A stretch of DNA of 29,916 nt, taken from NCBI GenBank assembly GCA_964506435.1, contig CAZDLK010000017.1, positions 1 to 29,916 of the forward strand, written 5' to 3'. Origin of the DNA: JAOZHU01 sp964506435. Lineage in GTDB: Archaea; Thermoproteota; Bathyarchaeia; Bathyarchaeales; Bathycorpusculaceae. The translations under genes and the position numbers were made by a program. Under the pieces are notes generated by a model. The model was not told where the DNA came from. It was given only the letters and a program-made list of their open reading frames with translations, and searched no databases. This document shows, one piece after another, positions 1 through 8,003 of this stretch; the first letter of the stretch is position 1, and every line of letters starts with the position of its first letter.

Positions 1-47
1 GCTGGTTCAGGAGGTTCTTTTTCCATCATAGCTTTAAGGAATGACAT
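1..47 (-). CDS. 5' end of a divergent gene, cut by the left edge
   Basis: Fifteen codons and two bases of a minus-strand reading frame, opening MSFLKAMMEKEPPEP, run off the left edge. The ATG is at 47-45. It is preceded by an AGGTG Shine-Dalgarno-like sequence (53-57 on the complement, 5 nt spacing) and a good archaeal TATA box (GTATAAAAAG on the complement, about 86-95). The predicted transcription start falls near 64. The coding call rests only on these signals and the open frame. Too little protein is visible to suggest a function. Confidence 0.45.
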   Translation of the reverse strand, partial: MSFLKAMMEKEPPEP

Positions 48-85
48 TTCAACACCTATTTTTTACTTTAGAGGTTTTTACCCTG

Positions 86-117
86 CGCTTTTTATACTCG
101 AATTCCATATTTAAACT
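86..117. promoter_or_regulatory. divergent promoter region, two TATA boxes
   Basis: On the minus strand GTATAAAAAG (about 86-95) faces the left-edge gene. On the plus strand ATATTTAAAC (about 107-116) would place a transcription start near 140 and give a leader of roughly 28 nt before the ATG at 168. That leader contains a GGAAGG ribosome-binding site at 156-161. The call is from sequence pattern and spacing only. Confidence 0.45.
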
Positions 118-167
118 TTAACTTTACCATTCCACAAACCAAAAATAAAGGCTCAGGAAGGCAAGAA

Positions 168-2495
168 ATGTCCAAAGCGCCAAACAAGTACCTCATCTTG
201 TTACTCATTTTCATTTTCGCTTTCGCCTACCGAATGATGCTGCTGCACTGGCAAACCTATCCGCCTGGAGCCGACATTGGACTACACAACAGCGTCGTAC
301 ACTCAATCACTGGCTCTGGAAACACAGATTTCTTATGGAATTATTATCAGATGGGCGGTGGCACTTCGTTAACTTTCCCAGGATACCACATCTTTCTCTC
401 GTACATGGTCTCAATAACCGGCTTGCCTGATTATCTAGCTCACTCGGTTGTTGCTTCATTTTTCTCTTCAATCATCGCGTTATGCGCGTTCCTGATAACG
501 AGGATTATATGGAAAGAATCTGCAGCCGTGATAGTGGCTTTTTTGGTGGCAATCTCCCGTTTTGATGTTGAGATGCTGCTGTGGGGCGGTTTCCCAAACG
601 TCATCACGTTGCTGCTGATTCCGTTAACTTTCTATCTGCTGCTGCAAAAAACCAAGTTTTCCACGTTTTCTTTTCTTGTCATGACCACTCTTTTGTCTGG
701 AACGATATTTTTAACGCATTCTCTTAGCTCAGTTCTATTTGTCGCTATGGTTTTCGCAACCGTGTTCTTTGTAACTGTTTTTTCTAAAAAAATCGGTGTA
801 TCTAGAACGCACCTTTTCATCTGGCTTGTTCCAGTTTTTCTCGGCATTCTCCTTGTTTCGCCTTTTCTGCTGGAAATCGTGCCTGCGTATTTGAGTGCCG
901 GCGGAGACATAGTCACTGGTAACATGTCGGCAATTCAGCAAGCGCTGCTCTCAAGTAGAGTGCTTCCTCTGGAGCTCGTTGTGCCCCTTCTTGTTTTGTT
1001 TCCCATGTTCTTTTTGTTCTCTAAAAAGCAGTGGAACACCTTTTTCACTGTTCCATCCTTCCTCCTCGTCGTGTGGATTCTAATCCCAACGGTGCTAACT
1101 CAGGGATACTTGTTTGGATTGTACACAGATTACAATCGCTTCCTATACTTCGTTGTTTTACCCGTGATCATAATCATCGGAATCATGATTGATCATGGTT
1201 CACATTTCTTCTCACGCATAATTGATACTTACCGCTCTCTTACAAAAGCCAATTCTCCGCCTAAAAACATCAGCCACAAACGCTTATCGCGCCTGATGAG
1301 TCATGTGACGCGCAAAAACCTGTATTCACTGTTTATTATAGGCTTTTTGTTATTTTCGTTTTTAGCTGTTCCAGTTTTCTTAACTCCCTGGCGAGGCGCT
1401 GAAATATCAAGCTTTTACCAAGATATGAACGACTCTGGCTACGAGGCAATACAGTGGATTCGACAGCAAACTCCAGTTGGCTCAGTTTTTGTTTCTGAAG
1501 CCTACTACGGTTGGTGGCTTTCAGGGTTTGCGCAGCGACCAACTTTTAGCGCGGTTGACCCGCAGTATTTGACTCTTACCCGCGAATTTGAGCCCGCAAG
1601 CGTCGCCGCGTACCTGCTTGACACGGACTACGTTATAGATAACGGTTTGATTCAAGTTCGAGAAGACGGCGGATACATCAGCAAGCATAATCCAATGTTT
1701 CTTGCCAAGCTTAACTGGACCTATTTTCCTTATGCTTTTTTCAACTTTAACAATGAGGAAACAACTGTTCTGTTACGAGTAGGCGACAATGTTGAATCTT
1801 TTGATCTAGCGCAACTCGCAGTAAAGGAAATGCGCAGTGAAAACAGCACAGATCAGGCGTATATTTTGGTTAAAAAGGGAAACGACTTTTTCAATTACAC
1901 GCAGTGCATTACAGTTTACAGAGACATGCAGTTTGTTAACATGTCTATAACGGTGGAAAGCACTGAGTATGCTCACGTAGAATGGGTTAGTTTTATTCTG
2001 CAAACAAAAGGTGAATTCATAGACAGGGGCAACATGATTGGGTTTTTCGACGAAGGCGTCAAAGCATTGGGGCAATTAATTTTTGTTGAAAAGCAACCGA
2101 AAGTCTATTCCGACGGGACATTTTTGCTTTATAACTTGGCAGGCAACCGTGAGGAAACTATACAGATTTGGGCAAGCGCTTTTTCAATTACAGATGACCC
2201 TGCGAAATACAAGGATTCAGAAACCAAAGAAAACACCCTCAACACGATACTATATGAAAACTTGGATTCATATTTCGAGCCAGCGGAAAACGCTGCGGAG
2301 TTGCCTCTTGATGTTTTTGATTACCAAAAAGCCATAGCAACCCACGACATCTCTTACATTGCATGCCGCGATTCTGCTGTAATTCCAAAATTCGCAAAAG
2401 ATCCCGCTTTTGATCTGGTGTTTATTAATGATGATGTAGCGATATTTATGGTGAAACGTAGCTTAAACCAAGCGGAGAGAGCATCGTCGCCTTGA
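168..2495 (+). CDS. GT-C-like polytopic membrane protein with large extracytoplasmic domain
   Basis: The 775-residue protein has about twelve hydrophobic segments in its first ~410 residues and then a soluble C-terminal domain with no final anchor. The first extracytoplasmic loop carries a Gly-x-Asp-x-x-x-His motif (D36, H40). The start of that loop is where GT-C fold lipid-linked sugar transferases usually place their catalytic acid. Other blocks shared with the next gene are ExxxWGGF, a Leu-Thr-His, QGYLFGLY and WIRQ-TP. Such proteins are often named 'PTPS-related membrane protein' in databases. A role in surface glycan or glycoprotein synthesis is inference; no sugar-donor specificity can be read. 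The ATG at 168 follows GGAAGG. It is the first gene of a two-gene operon. Confidence 0.7.
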   Translation: MSKAPNKYLILLLIFIFAFAYRMMLLHWQTYPPGADIGLHNSVVHSITGSGNTDFLWNYYQMGGGTSLTFPGYHIFLSYMVSITGLPDYLAHSVVASFFSSIIALCAFLITRIIWKESAAVIVAFLVAISRFDVEMLLWGGFPNVITLLLIPLTFYLLLQKTKFSTFSFLVMTTLLSGTIFLTHSLSSVLFVAMVFATVFFVTVFSKKIGVSRTHLFIWLVPVFLGILLVSPFLLEIVPAYLSAGGDIVTGNMSAIQQALLSSRVLPLELVVPLLVLFPMFFLFSKKQWNTFFTVPSFLLVVWILIPTVLTQGYLFGLYTDYNRFLYFVVLPVIIIIGIMIDHGSHFFSRIIDTYRSLTKANSPPKNISHKRLSRLMSHVTRKNLYSLFIIGFLLFSFLAVPVFLTPWRGAEISSFYQDMNDSGYEAIQWIRQQTPVGSVFVSEAYYGWWLSGFAQRPTFSAVDPQYLTLTREFEPASVAAYLLDTDYVIDNGLIQVREDGGYISKHNPMFLAKLNWTYFPYAFFNFNNEETTVLLRVGDNVESFDLAQLAVKEMRSENSTDQAYILVKKGNDFFNYTQCITVYRDMQFVNMSITVESTEYAHVEWVSFILQTKGEFIDRGNMIGFFDEGVKALGQLIFVEKQPKVYSDGTFLLYNLAGNREETIQIWASAFSITDDPAKYKDSETKENTLNTILYENLDSYFEPAENAAELPLDVFDYQKAIATHDISYIACRDSAVIPKFAKDPAFDLVFINDDVAIFMVKRSLNQAERASSP

Positions 2496-4786
2496 TACAT
2501 ATATGTGCAAGCGAAAAAACTTTAGAAAGAATCTTTCTAGTCGTTTTCTCCGTAGTTTCCTTAGTGCTTTTTTATAGTATGATTTCCGTAAACGGCTTGG
2601 TTTTAGGCAATGACCCTGCTGTTCACTTAAGCAGAGCAGAAATGATTTTGGCTAGCGGTCGAATTCCTTTAGGCGACATCGCTTGGCTTCCTCCTCTCTA
2701 CCACATCGTGCTCGCAGCACTCATCACCTTCACAGGCGCAATGAGCATCGAGCAAATGCTGCTTTTAATGAAGGTCCTCACCGCGATAATTGATTGGCTA
2801 TTGCTATTATCCGTTTATTTGGTTGGCGCCAAGTTTTTCGGCAAAAAATACGGCATCCTCGCATCAGCCCTGCTGCTGCTTTGTTTCCCATTGTATGAAA
2901 TAAATTTCTGGGGCGGCTACACAGGCATACTTAGCTTGGCGTTTATCAGTTTGCTATTTCTGTATTTCGCTTTGGCACAAGAAGGCTTCGCGCACACTTT
3001 GGTGCTGTTCATCCTTGCGTTTTCTCTGGTTTTATCTCATCAACTTGCTACTTTTTTGGTAGTTATAATTTTGTTGCCGTTTCTTCTTATATTATTCATC
3101 AAATCTAAAGGGCGTTTTCCAAAGGCTTGGATTGCGGCAATTTTAGGCGGCGCACTGGCGTTTCTCATTTACTATTCTCGAGCTATCCTGCTTAACCTTG
3201 ACGTTTTAATCTCACATGTTTTCTTCAGCATAAAGACGTATCTTTATCAAATCCCAAATGTTAGTGCGTCATCATTTTTGATGGATTTTGGTTTCATTCT
3301 CTTTTTTGCTGGACTAGGCGTCTTCTTAGCCTTTTTCAGACTTAAGAAAGAGAAGAAACTAAGTTACTATCTAATTTTGTCCTTGAACTTGTTTATTCCA
3401 CTTATTCTCTCGCAGTCCTACCTGTTTGGGCTGTACTTGCCCTATCAATGGTTCATTTATTACTTGACGCCTCCGCTGACAATTTTCGCGGCAGTTGCTT
3501 TTTCCTTCATAATTGACCTCTTCTTCACCTCTTACCGTAGAATAAAAATTGGGCGAAAAAGGCTCATGCAAATAATCTCAGTTTCCATTGTTCTCATGGT
3601 TTTTGTGATGCTGCTGGCGCGTTCTCAGGTTTTAGGTGCGAAACTCAATGAAAGCTTCTATTACTATTCCACATCCGACGTGAATGCGTATGATGCAGGC
3701 GTGTGGCTTAGAGAAAATTTCCCTAACGCCGCTAATGTAACAGTAACAGAGAAGCCAGGCTCATGGTTTGGACTGTACTCTGACAAGTATGCAATAGCGG
3801 CAACTGACCCAATAATTGAAAGAAACATTGTGGCTGAGGCTGTTCTTGATTTAGCTTACGAAATAGAGCACCCGTTAACGCTGGTTAGAGCTTACGCGGC
3901 GAAAGGCAACATTTCAGATGAAAACTACGTTTCCATAAATAATGTTTGGAGAAGAATTTCGTATCTGTCTGCGGCGGGAATTTTTCTGAATTACACTACA
4001 AACAACATAGAACATAGCTCTGCCCTTTCTAACTTGAACAGAGAAATTGTCTTTGAGGAACAAAGCTACCCTAAAAAATTCATAATCACCTATTTCAATG
4101 ACGATGTCATTTTAACCGAAACTATCTCGGTTCAGAATGACAGTTACCCAGTAAACGTTGCGTGGGCGCTGTCTCCTCTGAAAAGTGAAATTCACAATGT
4201 AACCTTGTACATAAGTTACTTTTTTGATCTTTACTTCAAGTTCGAGAAAGCATACGTGCCAGGTTCGTTGGACTGGGAAAATCCTTGGAGCAAACCTTCG
4301 TCTGTTAGCGGGAACGACTGGGTTGTTGTAACTTTTTCGAATGAAACCTTAACCGAGAATTACCTCGCTGCCTACGATGAGGAAAACGACATCGCTTTTG
4401 CTCTGCAATTTGCTGATTTACCTGAATGGGGCAACGTAGGCGCTTTATCCAGCAGGCAAATAGATGCCTTCCGATTCCAATATCAACTCGACAAGGTCAG
4501 CGTTAACCAAAATGTCTCATTTGCTTATGAAATTCTCACTTTTTCAAAAAGCAGTTACCCTGAAATGCCCTCGCTAGGCGAATTGAAAAACATGTTCGAA
4601 CTCAAATCTGCCACTGCGTTTTACGTGACAACCCGAAACTACGCTGATTACATCAAAGAGTTCGACATAGAATTCGTAGTGTATGACAAAACCCGGTTTG
4701 ACAGCAAACTCCTCAGCTCTGACCTGCTGCAGCTAGTCTACTCGAATGACAAGTACGTTATATGCAGAATTAAGAGTAATCCGTAA
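2492..4786 (+). CDS. GT-C-like membrane protein, paralogue of the upstream gene
   Basis: The 764-residue protein has the same architecture as its upstream neighbour: about eleven to twelve membrane segments to residue ~382, then a soluble extracytoplasmic domain rich in Asn-x-Ser/Thr sites. The loop motif is GNDPAVH (D41, H45), matching D36/H40 next door. Shared blocks are EINFWGGY, Leu-Ser-His, QSYLFGLY and VWLRENFP. It starts with TTG inside TTGA, so start and upstream stop overlap by 4 bp, which predicts translational coupling. A GGAG lies 14 nt upstream. The next in-frame Met would destroy the first membrane helix, so TTG is preferred. Expression in equal amounts, perhaps as a heterodimer, is inferred. 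Confidence 0.68.
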   Translation: MIHICASEKTLERIFLVVFSVVSLVLFYSMISVNGLVLGNDPAVHLSRAEMILASGRIPLGDIAWLPPLYHIVLAALITFTGAMSIEQMLLLMKVLTAIIDWLLLLSVYLVGAKFFGKKYGILASALLLLCFPLYEINFWGGYTGILSLAFISLLFLYFALAQEGFAHTLVLFILAFSLVLSHQLATFLVVIILLPFLLILFIKSKGRFPKAWIAAILGGALAFLIYYSRAILLNLDVLISHVFFSIKTYLYQIPNVSASSFLMDFGFILFFAGLGVFLAFFRLKKEKKLSYYLILSLNLFIPLILSQSYLFGLYLPYQWFIYYLTPPLTIFAAVAFSFIIDLFFTSYRRIKIGRKRLMQIISVSIVLMVFVMLLARSQVLGAKLNESFYYYSTSDVNAYDAGVWLRENFPNAANVTVTEKPGSWFGLYSDKYAIAATDPIIERNIVAEAVLDLAYEIEHPLTLVRAYAAKGNISDENYVSINNVWRRISYLSAAGIFLNYTTNNIEHSSALSNLNREIVFEEQSYPKKFIITYFNDDVILTETISVQNDSYPVNVAWALSPLKSEIHNVTLYISYFFDLYFKFEKAYVPGSLDWENPWSKPSSVSGNDWVVVTFSNETLTENYLAAYDEENDIAFALQFADLPEWGNVGALSSRQIDAFRFQYQLDKVSVNQNVSFAYEILTFSKSSYPEMPSLGELKNMFELKSATAFYVTTRNYADYIKEFDIEFVVYDKTRFDSKLLSSDLLQLVYSNDKYVICRIKSNP

Positions 4787-4905
4787 TTGTTGCGATTTTA
4801 GTGTGATGGCGGGAAAATTTGAGGCGCCGCACATGTTGCAGTCTTGGTTGGGGAAATGCTGTGTGTACAATTTCTCTCGTGTCGCTTGTGCTGTTGCTCT
4901 CTGGA

Positions 4906-4930
4906 GACTATACCCCCTTTTTATATAGTC
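4906..4930. terminator. hairpin between convergent genes
   Basis: GACTATA (4906-4912) and TATAGTC (4924-4930) form a perfect 7-bp stem around a C5/T5 loop, in the 216-bp gap between two convergent genes. It may end transcription from both sides. The rest of 4787-5002 shows no convincing gene. Confidence 0.35.
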
Positions 4931-5002
4931 TGGCGTGAAGGGGTAGTGTATTCAGTTTGATGCCGATACGAAAATGTTGAAGATAGGGAAATAGGGTTTG
5001 GT

Positions 5003-6067
5003 TTATTTTTCGCGGAGTACCTTTGGTATGTACGCGCATGCAGGGTCTGACTCAAATAAGTCTCCTGTATAATATTCTGCGCGTGTTCTGCAGCCGCCGC
5101 AGATTTCGCGGTACTCGCAAACGCCGCATTTGCCTTTAATGTTGCTTTTGTCTCTTAGTTTCAGGTGAAAATCAGAGTGCTGCAGTTCGTCCCACGTTGT
5201 CTTTAATGTTTTGTCTTTCACGTTTCCGAGTCTGTAGCCTTCATGGAAGCCGCATGACCTGTAATCGCCGTTTTCCGTTACGCTGACATAGTTTCCGCCG
5301 ATTGTGCATTTGCCTAAGAAGCCTTTTTGGAACCAATCCCAGAAGTCTACTGGGTTCCTCTGGCGCACAATTCTTGCGTAGAACGGTGCATAAACGTTCA
5401 CGTGCACCTTCCCCTCATACTTCCGTTGGAGATCATAAATGTCGTTGAACGCCCACTCATATTCTTCTGGAGAGGGCGCTAAGTCTGGCATGTTGGGGCC
5501 TGCGCGTCCAACTGGCACCAAGTTGTGGAAAACAACCATTCTAGCATTGTATTCTTCTGCCAGCTTAATAGGATGCTCATAATCCTTGATGTTGTACTTT
5601 GTCATTGTTGTAACTATGCAGTCCAAGATGCCGTTTTCTGAAAGTTTCTTCATCGCATATACGGCTTTATCGTAGGCTCCTTTGCCTCTTATCTTGTCGT
5701 TTGATTCTCTAGTGCCGTCAATGCTTACTGCTGTGTGAACTTCGTTTCGCACAAGATTGTTAAGTCGTTTCTCGTCAAAGGCGAATCCGCTAGTTATTAA
5801 GCTTACTTCAAACCCCATCTTTTTGGCGTATCCTATTACTTCAAAAATGTCCTGTCGCACTAGGGGTTCTCCGCCGCTTATGCCAAACCATGGAGAGCCA
5901 AAATCGTAAACTTCATCCACAATTTTGCACGCCGTTTTCGTATCCACTTCAGTGTCTTTGGCGTACTCGGGAGTGTAACTGCAATAGGCACAATTGCCGA
6001 CGCATCTTCTGGTACATCGCCAAGTTACCATGTATAACGGTGCTTTACTTCTAGCCATCAAGGTCAC
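5003..6067 (-). CDS. radical SAM/SPASM-domain enzyme (copy 1)
   Basis: The 354-residue protein has the radical SAM CX3CX2C motif at C22, C26 and C29, with an extra Cys at 18, then a GGEP motif for SAM binding (SGGEPLVRQD). The C-terminus is a SPASM-type domain: CGVC-x5-C-x2-C plus a later Cys in ESDPAC, with two more Cys near GKCTIGG and YRSCGF. It should bind one SAM-cleaving and one or two auxiliary Fe-S clusters. The ending GGCR-RAxxxTGDxxxxDPxC resembles the AhbC/AhbD/NirJ haem-biosynthesis group as well as peptide-modifying SPASM enzymes, so the substrate stays open. A GTG start at 6067 puts the motif at the same residue as in its paralogue at 19838-20920. The ATG at 6058 is the alternative. 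Confidence 0.82.
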   Translation of the reverse strand: MTLMARSKAPLYMVTWRCTRRCVGNCAYCSYTPEYAKDTEVDTKTACKIVDEVYDFGSPWFGISGGEPLVRQDIFEVIGYAKKMGFEVSLITSGFAFDEKRLNNLVRNEVHTAVSIDGTRESNDKIRGKGAYDKAVYAMKKLSENGILDCIVTTMTKYNIKDYEHPIKLAEEYNARMVVFHNLVPVGRAGPNMPDLAPSPEEYEWAFNDIYDLQRKYEGKVHVNVYAPFYARIVRQRNPVDFWDWFQKGFLGKCTIGGNYVSVTENGDYRSCGFHEGYRLGNVKDKTLKTTWDELQHSDFHLKLRDKSNIKGKCGVCEYREICGGCRTRAEYYTGDLFESDPACAYIPKVLREK

Positions 6068-6092
6068 AAGCGGAACTAGATAAAATCTTTAC

Positions 6093-6102
6093 GATATAAA
6101 AT
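6093..6102 (-). promoter_or_regulatory. TATA box for the SPASM gene
   Basis: On the complement the sequence reads ATTTTATAT. This predicts a start site near 6070-6075 and a very short leader before the GTG at 6067. Confidence 0.4.
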
Positions 6103-6104
6103 TT

Positions 6105-6260
6105 CCTATAAAAAAGTTGCTTTCCATACTTTTAAGAGGCGTTGCAGAAAAAACAACAACTTAGCTAACGTTAGCATTTATTCTGGAGCTTGCCGCCTTT
6201 TGCTCTCTTGCTGTAGGTTATGTGTTCCCGCAAACTTTTGCGCCTTTTTTTCTTTTTTAA
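6105..6260 (+). ncRNA. possible small RNA unit: TATA box to hairpin plus T-tract
   Basis: A plus-strand CTATAAAAAAG (6105-6115) would start transcription near 6137-6140. About 100 bp on, CGCAAA-CT-TTTGCG (6229-6242) is a perfect inverted repeat followed directly by CC and two T-runs (to about 6257), as in an intrinsic terminator. No plausible open reading frame lies between. It could instead be a long leader of the gene at 6352, whose own TATA-like box may be TTTAAATA (about 6256-6263) or AATCTTATTAA (about 6290-6300). It is a weak candidate. Confidence 0.2.
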
Positions 6261-6351
6261 ATATTGAAGCTTATTTTCACTTTGGGAAAATCTTATTAAC
6301 CTACATTTCTAGAGTGAAAGCAGATTTCAATATGGGAGTTCGTGCATAGGA

Positions 6352-7656
6352 ATGTCTAAACCAAAAGAATTTTCACCAATGACTAAAGACAAACTGATGA
6401 CTTACACCTTCATTGCACTCTTAGTACTTACTGTCGTGTCCTACATCTCATTCGGCGTAACATCGCTCATAGCAGCCGCACTAGCAGTTTTAGTTGCAGT
6501 AGGCATAGATGCCCTGATTCACAAAGTAACAGTAGACAGCCCATTGAATACGATGTCTGCGGCCGTCTTCGGTCTAATCGTAGCTCTTTCGTACACTATG
6601 GGAAAGCCGTTAATGGCTAGCGCAGATGTGCTGCCTCTTGTGGAGCCAGACGCGTACCTTTACGTTGTGTTGATTTCCGCAGTAGGCATGGTGCTATTCA
6701 AAAAGATTCAGGGTTCAGCTGGCAGGAAATTCGTAAATCCCGCTGCAGCCGCAAAGCTTGTAGTGCTGTTTCCATTCTTGACCACGGTATTGATACCCAG
6801 TGACCATCTTAGCACTGGCATGCTACAGGTGCCCGCATTAGCTGGTCCAATTGGTTATGATGTCATAGGCGGCAACGGTGTTTCGTCATTTGCTAGTTAC
6901 CTACAATTCTGCTTCGACAATTCAATGGAAGCCAGCTCGTCTGTTTACCAGTTGATGCTCATTCAGAAATGGCACGGCTGGGTAGGCGGCATCTCAAGCA
7001 TCGCCGTTATTGCAGTAGGCATTGCCCTGTTCGTGTTATGCCGCAGATACATCAAATGGAGAATAACCCTGTCTTACCTCGTAACTGTCGCAATAGCTGC
7101 ATTACTGCTAGGCTTCGTCTATGGTGACGGTGACCCACTCTTAAGAGCTATCTTCCACCTGTTCATCGGAAGCTCCATATTCTTAGCGTTCTTCATGGCT
7201 ACTGATCCAGCGACTACGCCGCTAACGTATCTAGGACAAGGAGTATTCGGTGTAGGCTTAGGCGTACTAACAGTGCTGATTCAGACGTACATGAACTTTT
7301 TCGGCGGCTCAATTCTAGCGTTGGTCATAATGAACTTGCTCTCTCCAAAGCTGGACAAAATCGGTAAACTGAAACCCACGACGGAGACGAAGGAACCGAA
7401 ACTGCCAAAAGCCAAACAATTCACAAAAGTCAAAACCTACAACTGCATCCGCTGCGGTGCCTGCATGCGTGTTTGCTGCCACAAACTGAGCCCGATCCTG
7501 ATTAAGCAAGCGTTCGACAAGCAAGATGTAAACACGCTGTTAAAACTCAATGTTGACTACTGTACCGGCTGTGGGCACTGTACATTCGTTTGCCCAGCAA
7601 GAATCGACCTGAGAGCTAGCGTACTCAGGGCAAAAGCAATGCTGCGTGACCAATAA
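6352..7656 (+). CDS. RnfD/NqrB-like membrane subunit fused to RnfC-type 2x[4Fe-4S] ferredoxin domain
   Basis: Residues ~15-335 match the RnfD/NqrB/RnfE family in order: SPLNTMSAAVFG, GRKFVNPAA, a GGISSIAVIAVG segment, WRITLSYL, the FFMATDPATTPLT block (T284 onward) and a final ILALVIMNLLSP. After a charged linker come two ferredoxin motifs: CX2CX2CX3C at C365, C368, C371 and C375, and CTGCGHCTFVCP at C404, C407, C410 and C414. Their sequence (CIRCGxC, then VCPARIDL) is that of the RnfC C-terminal region, not of RnfD. In RnfD and NqrB the flavin is attached to Thr in a SGAT loop; here the aligned stretch EASSSVYQL has Tyr199. A role in membrane electron transfer is inferred. No other Rnf subunit is present in the window. 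A GGGAG at 6334-6338 is 13 nt from the ATG. Confidence 0.82.
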   Translation: MSKPKEFSPMTKDKLMTYTFIALLVLTVVSYISFGVTSLIAAALAVLVAVGIDALIHKVTVDSPLNTMSAAVFGLIVALSYTMGKPLMASADVLPLVEPDAYLYVVLISAVGMVLFKKIQGSAGRKFVNPAAAAKLVVLFPFLTTVLIPSDHLSTGMLQVPALAGPIGYDVIGGNGVSSFASYLQFCFDNSMEASSSVYQLMLIQKWHGWVGGISSIAVIAVGIALFVLCRRYIKWRITLSYLVTVAIAALLLGFVYGDGDPLLRAIFHLFIGSSIFLAFFMATDPATTPLTYLGQGVFGVGLGVLTVLIQTYMNFFGGSILALVIMNLLSPKLDKIGKLKPTTETKEPKLPKAKQFTKVKTYNCIRCGACMRVCCHKLSPILIKQAFDKQDVNTLLKLNVDYCTGCGHCTFVCPARIDLRASVLRAKAMLRDQ

Positions 7657-7673
7657 ACTGCACTCAACTTTCC

Positions 7674-7712
7674 AACTTTTTCTTTCTCTTTAATAAACAC
7701 GTTTTTTCCAGA
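7674..7712 (+). terminator. T-rich 3' end of the RnfD/RnfC fusion gene
   Basis: Pyrimidine and T tracts (CTTTTTCTTTCTCTTTAA, then GTTTTTTCC) begin about 20 bp after the stop codon. This is the usual form of an archaeal termination region. Confidence 0.35.
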
Positions 7713-7843
7713 AATAGACTTTAAATTAATTATCTGAATTCTTGAATAACCTGAGCCTTACGTAGCTTAAGTTGTTTTTCCGAGAGTTGCCCATCACAAC
7801 TTTTCTGGCTTAATCCAAATTGAAGTGGAAACCGCATAGAGCT

Positions 7844-7861
7844 TTTTTGTCAGTTAAAGAT
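7844..7861. repeat. conserved 18-bp block downstream of TrmB copy 1
   Basis: TTTTTGTCAGTTAAAGAT is repeated at 11745-11762 with a single change (T to C), exactly 3901 bp away. It lies in the 347-bp gene-free stretch 7657-8003, which otherwise holds only the T-rich 3' end of the preceding gene. Weaker similarity (GGTGC, GCGGTT) continues for about 45 bp in both copies. It marks the left end of the tandem duplication and may be part of the regulator's 3' end. Confidence 0.6.
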
Positions 7862-8003
7862 AGTTAATGCAAGAAGGTGCTTAGTGGCGGTTTCAGGTGA
7901 AAACCATGAATGCCCTATCGGCATCGTGCAACAAGAACTAATGTGCCCTTTTCTGTTTTTGTCTCAATCACGCGTGTTGTTGGGGTTGTCATTGGTGATA
8001 CTG

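Noticed and set aside
4746..4928. 60-codon frame after the GT-C operon
   Set aside because: It overlaps the preceding gene, runs through the hairpin between convergent genes, and shows no protein-like composition.
6164..6175. Perfect palindrome GCTAACGTTAGC as an operator
   Set aside because: Several 12-bp palindromes are expected by chance in 30 kb and no second copy was seen. Kept only as a detail of the candidate RNA region.
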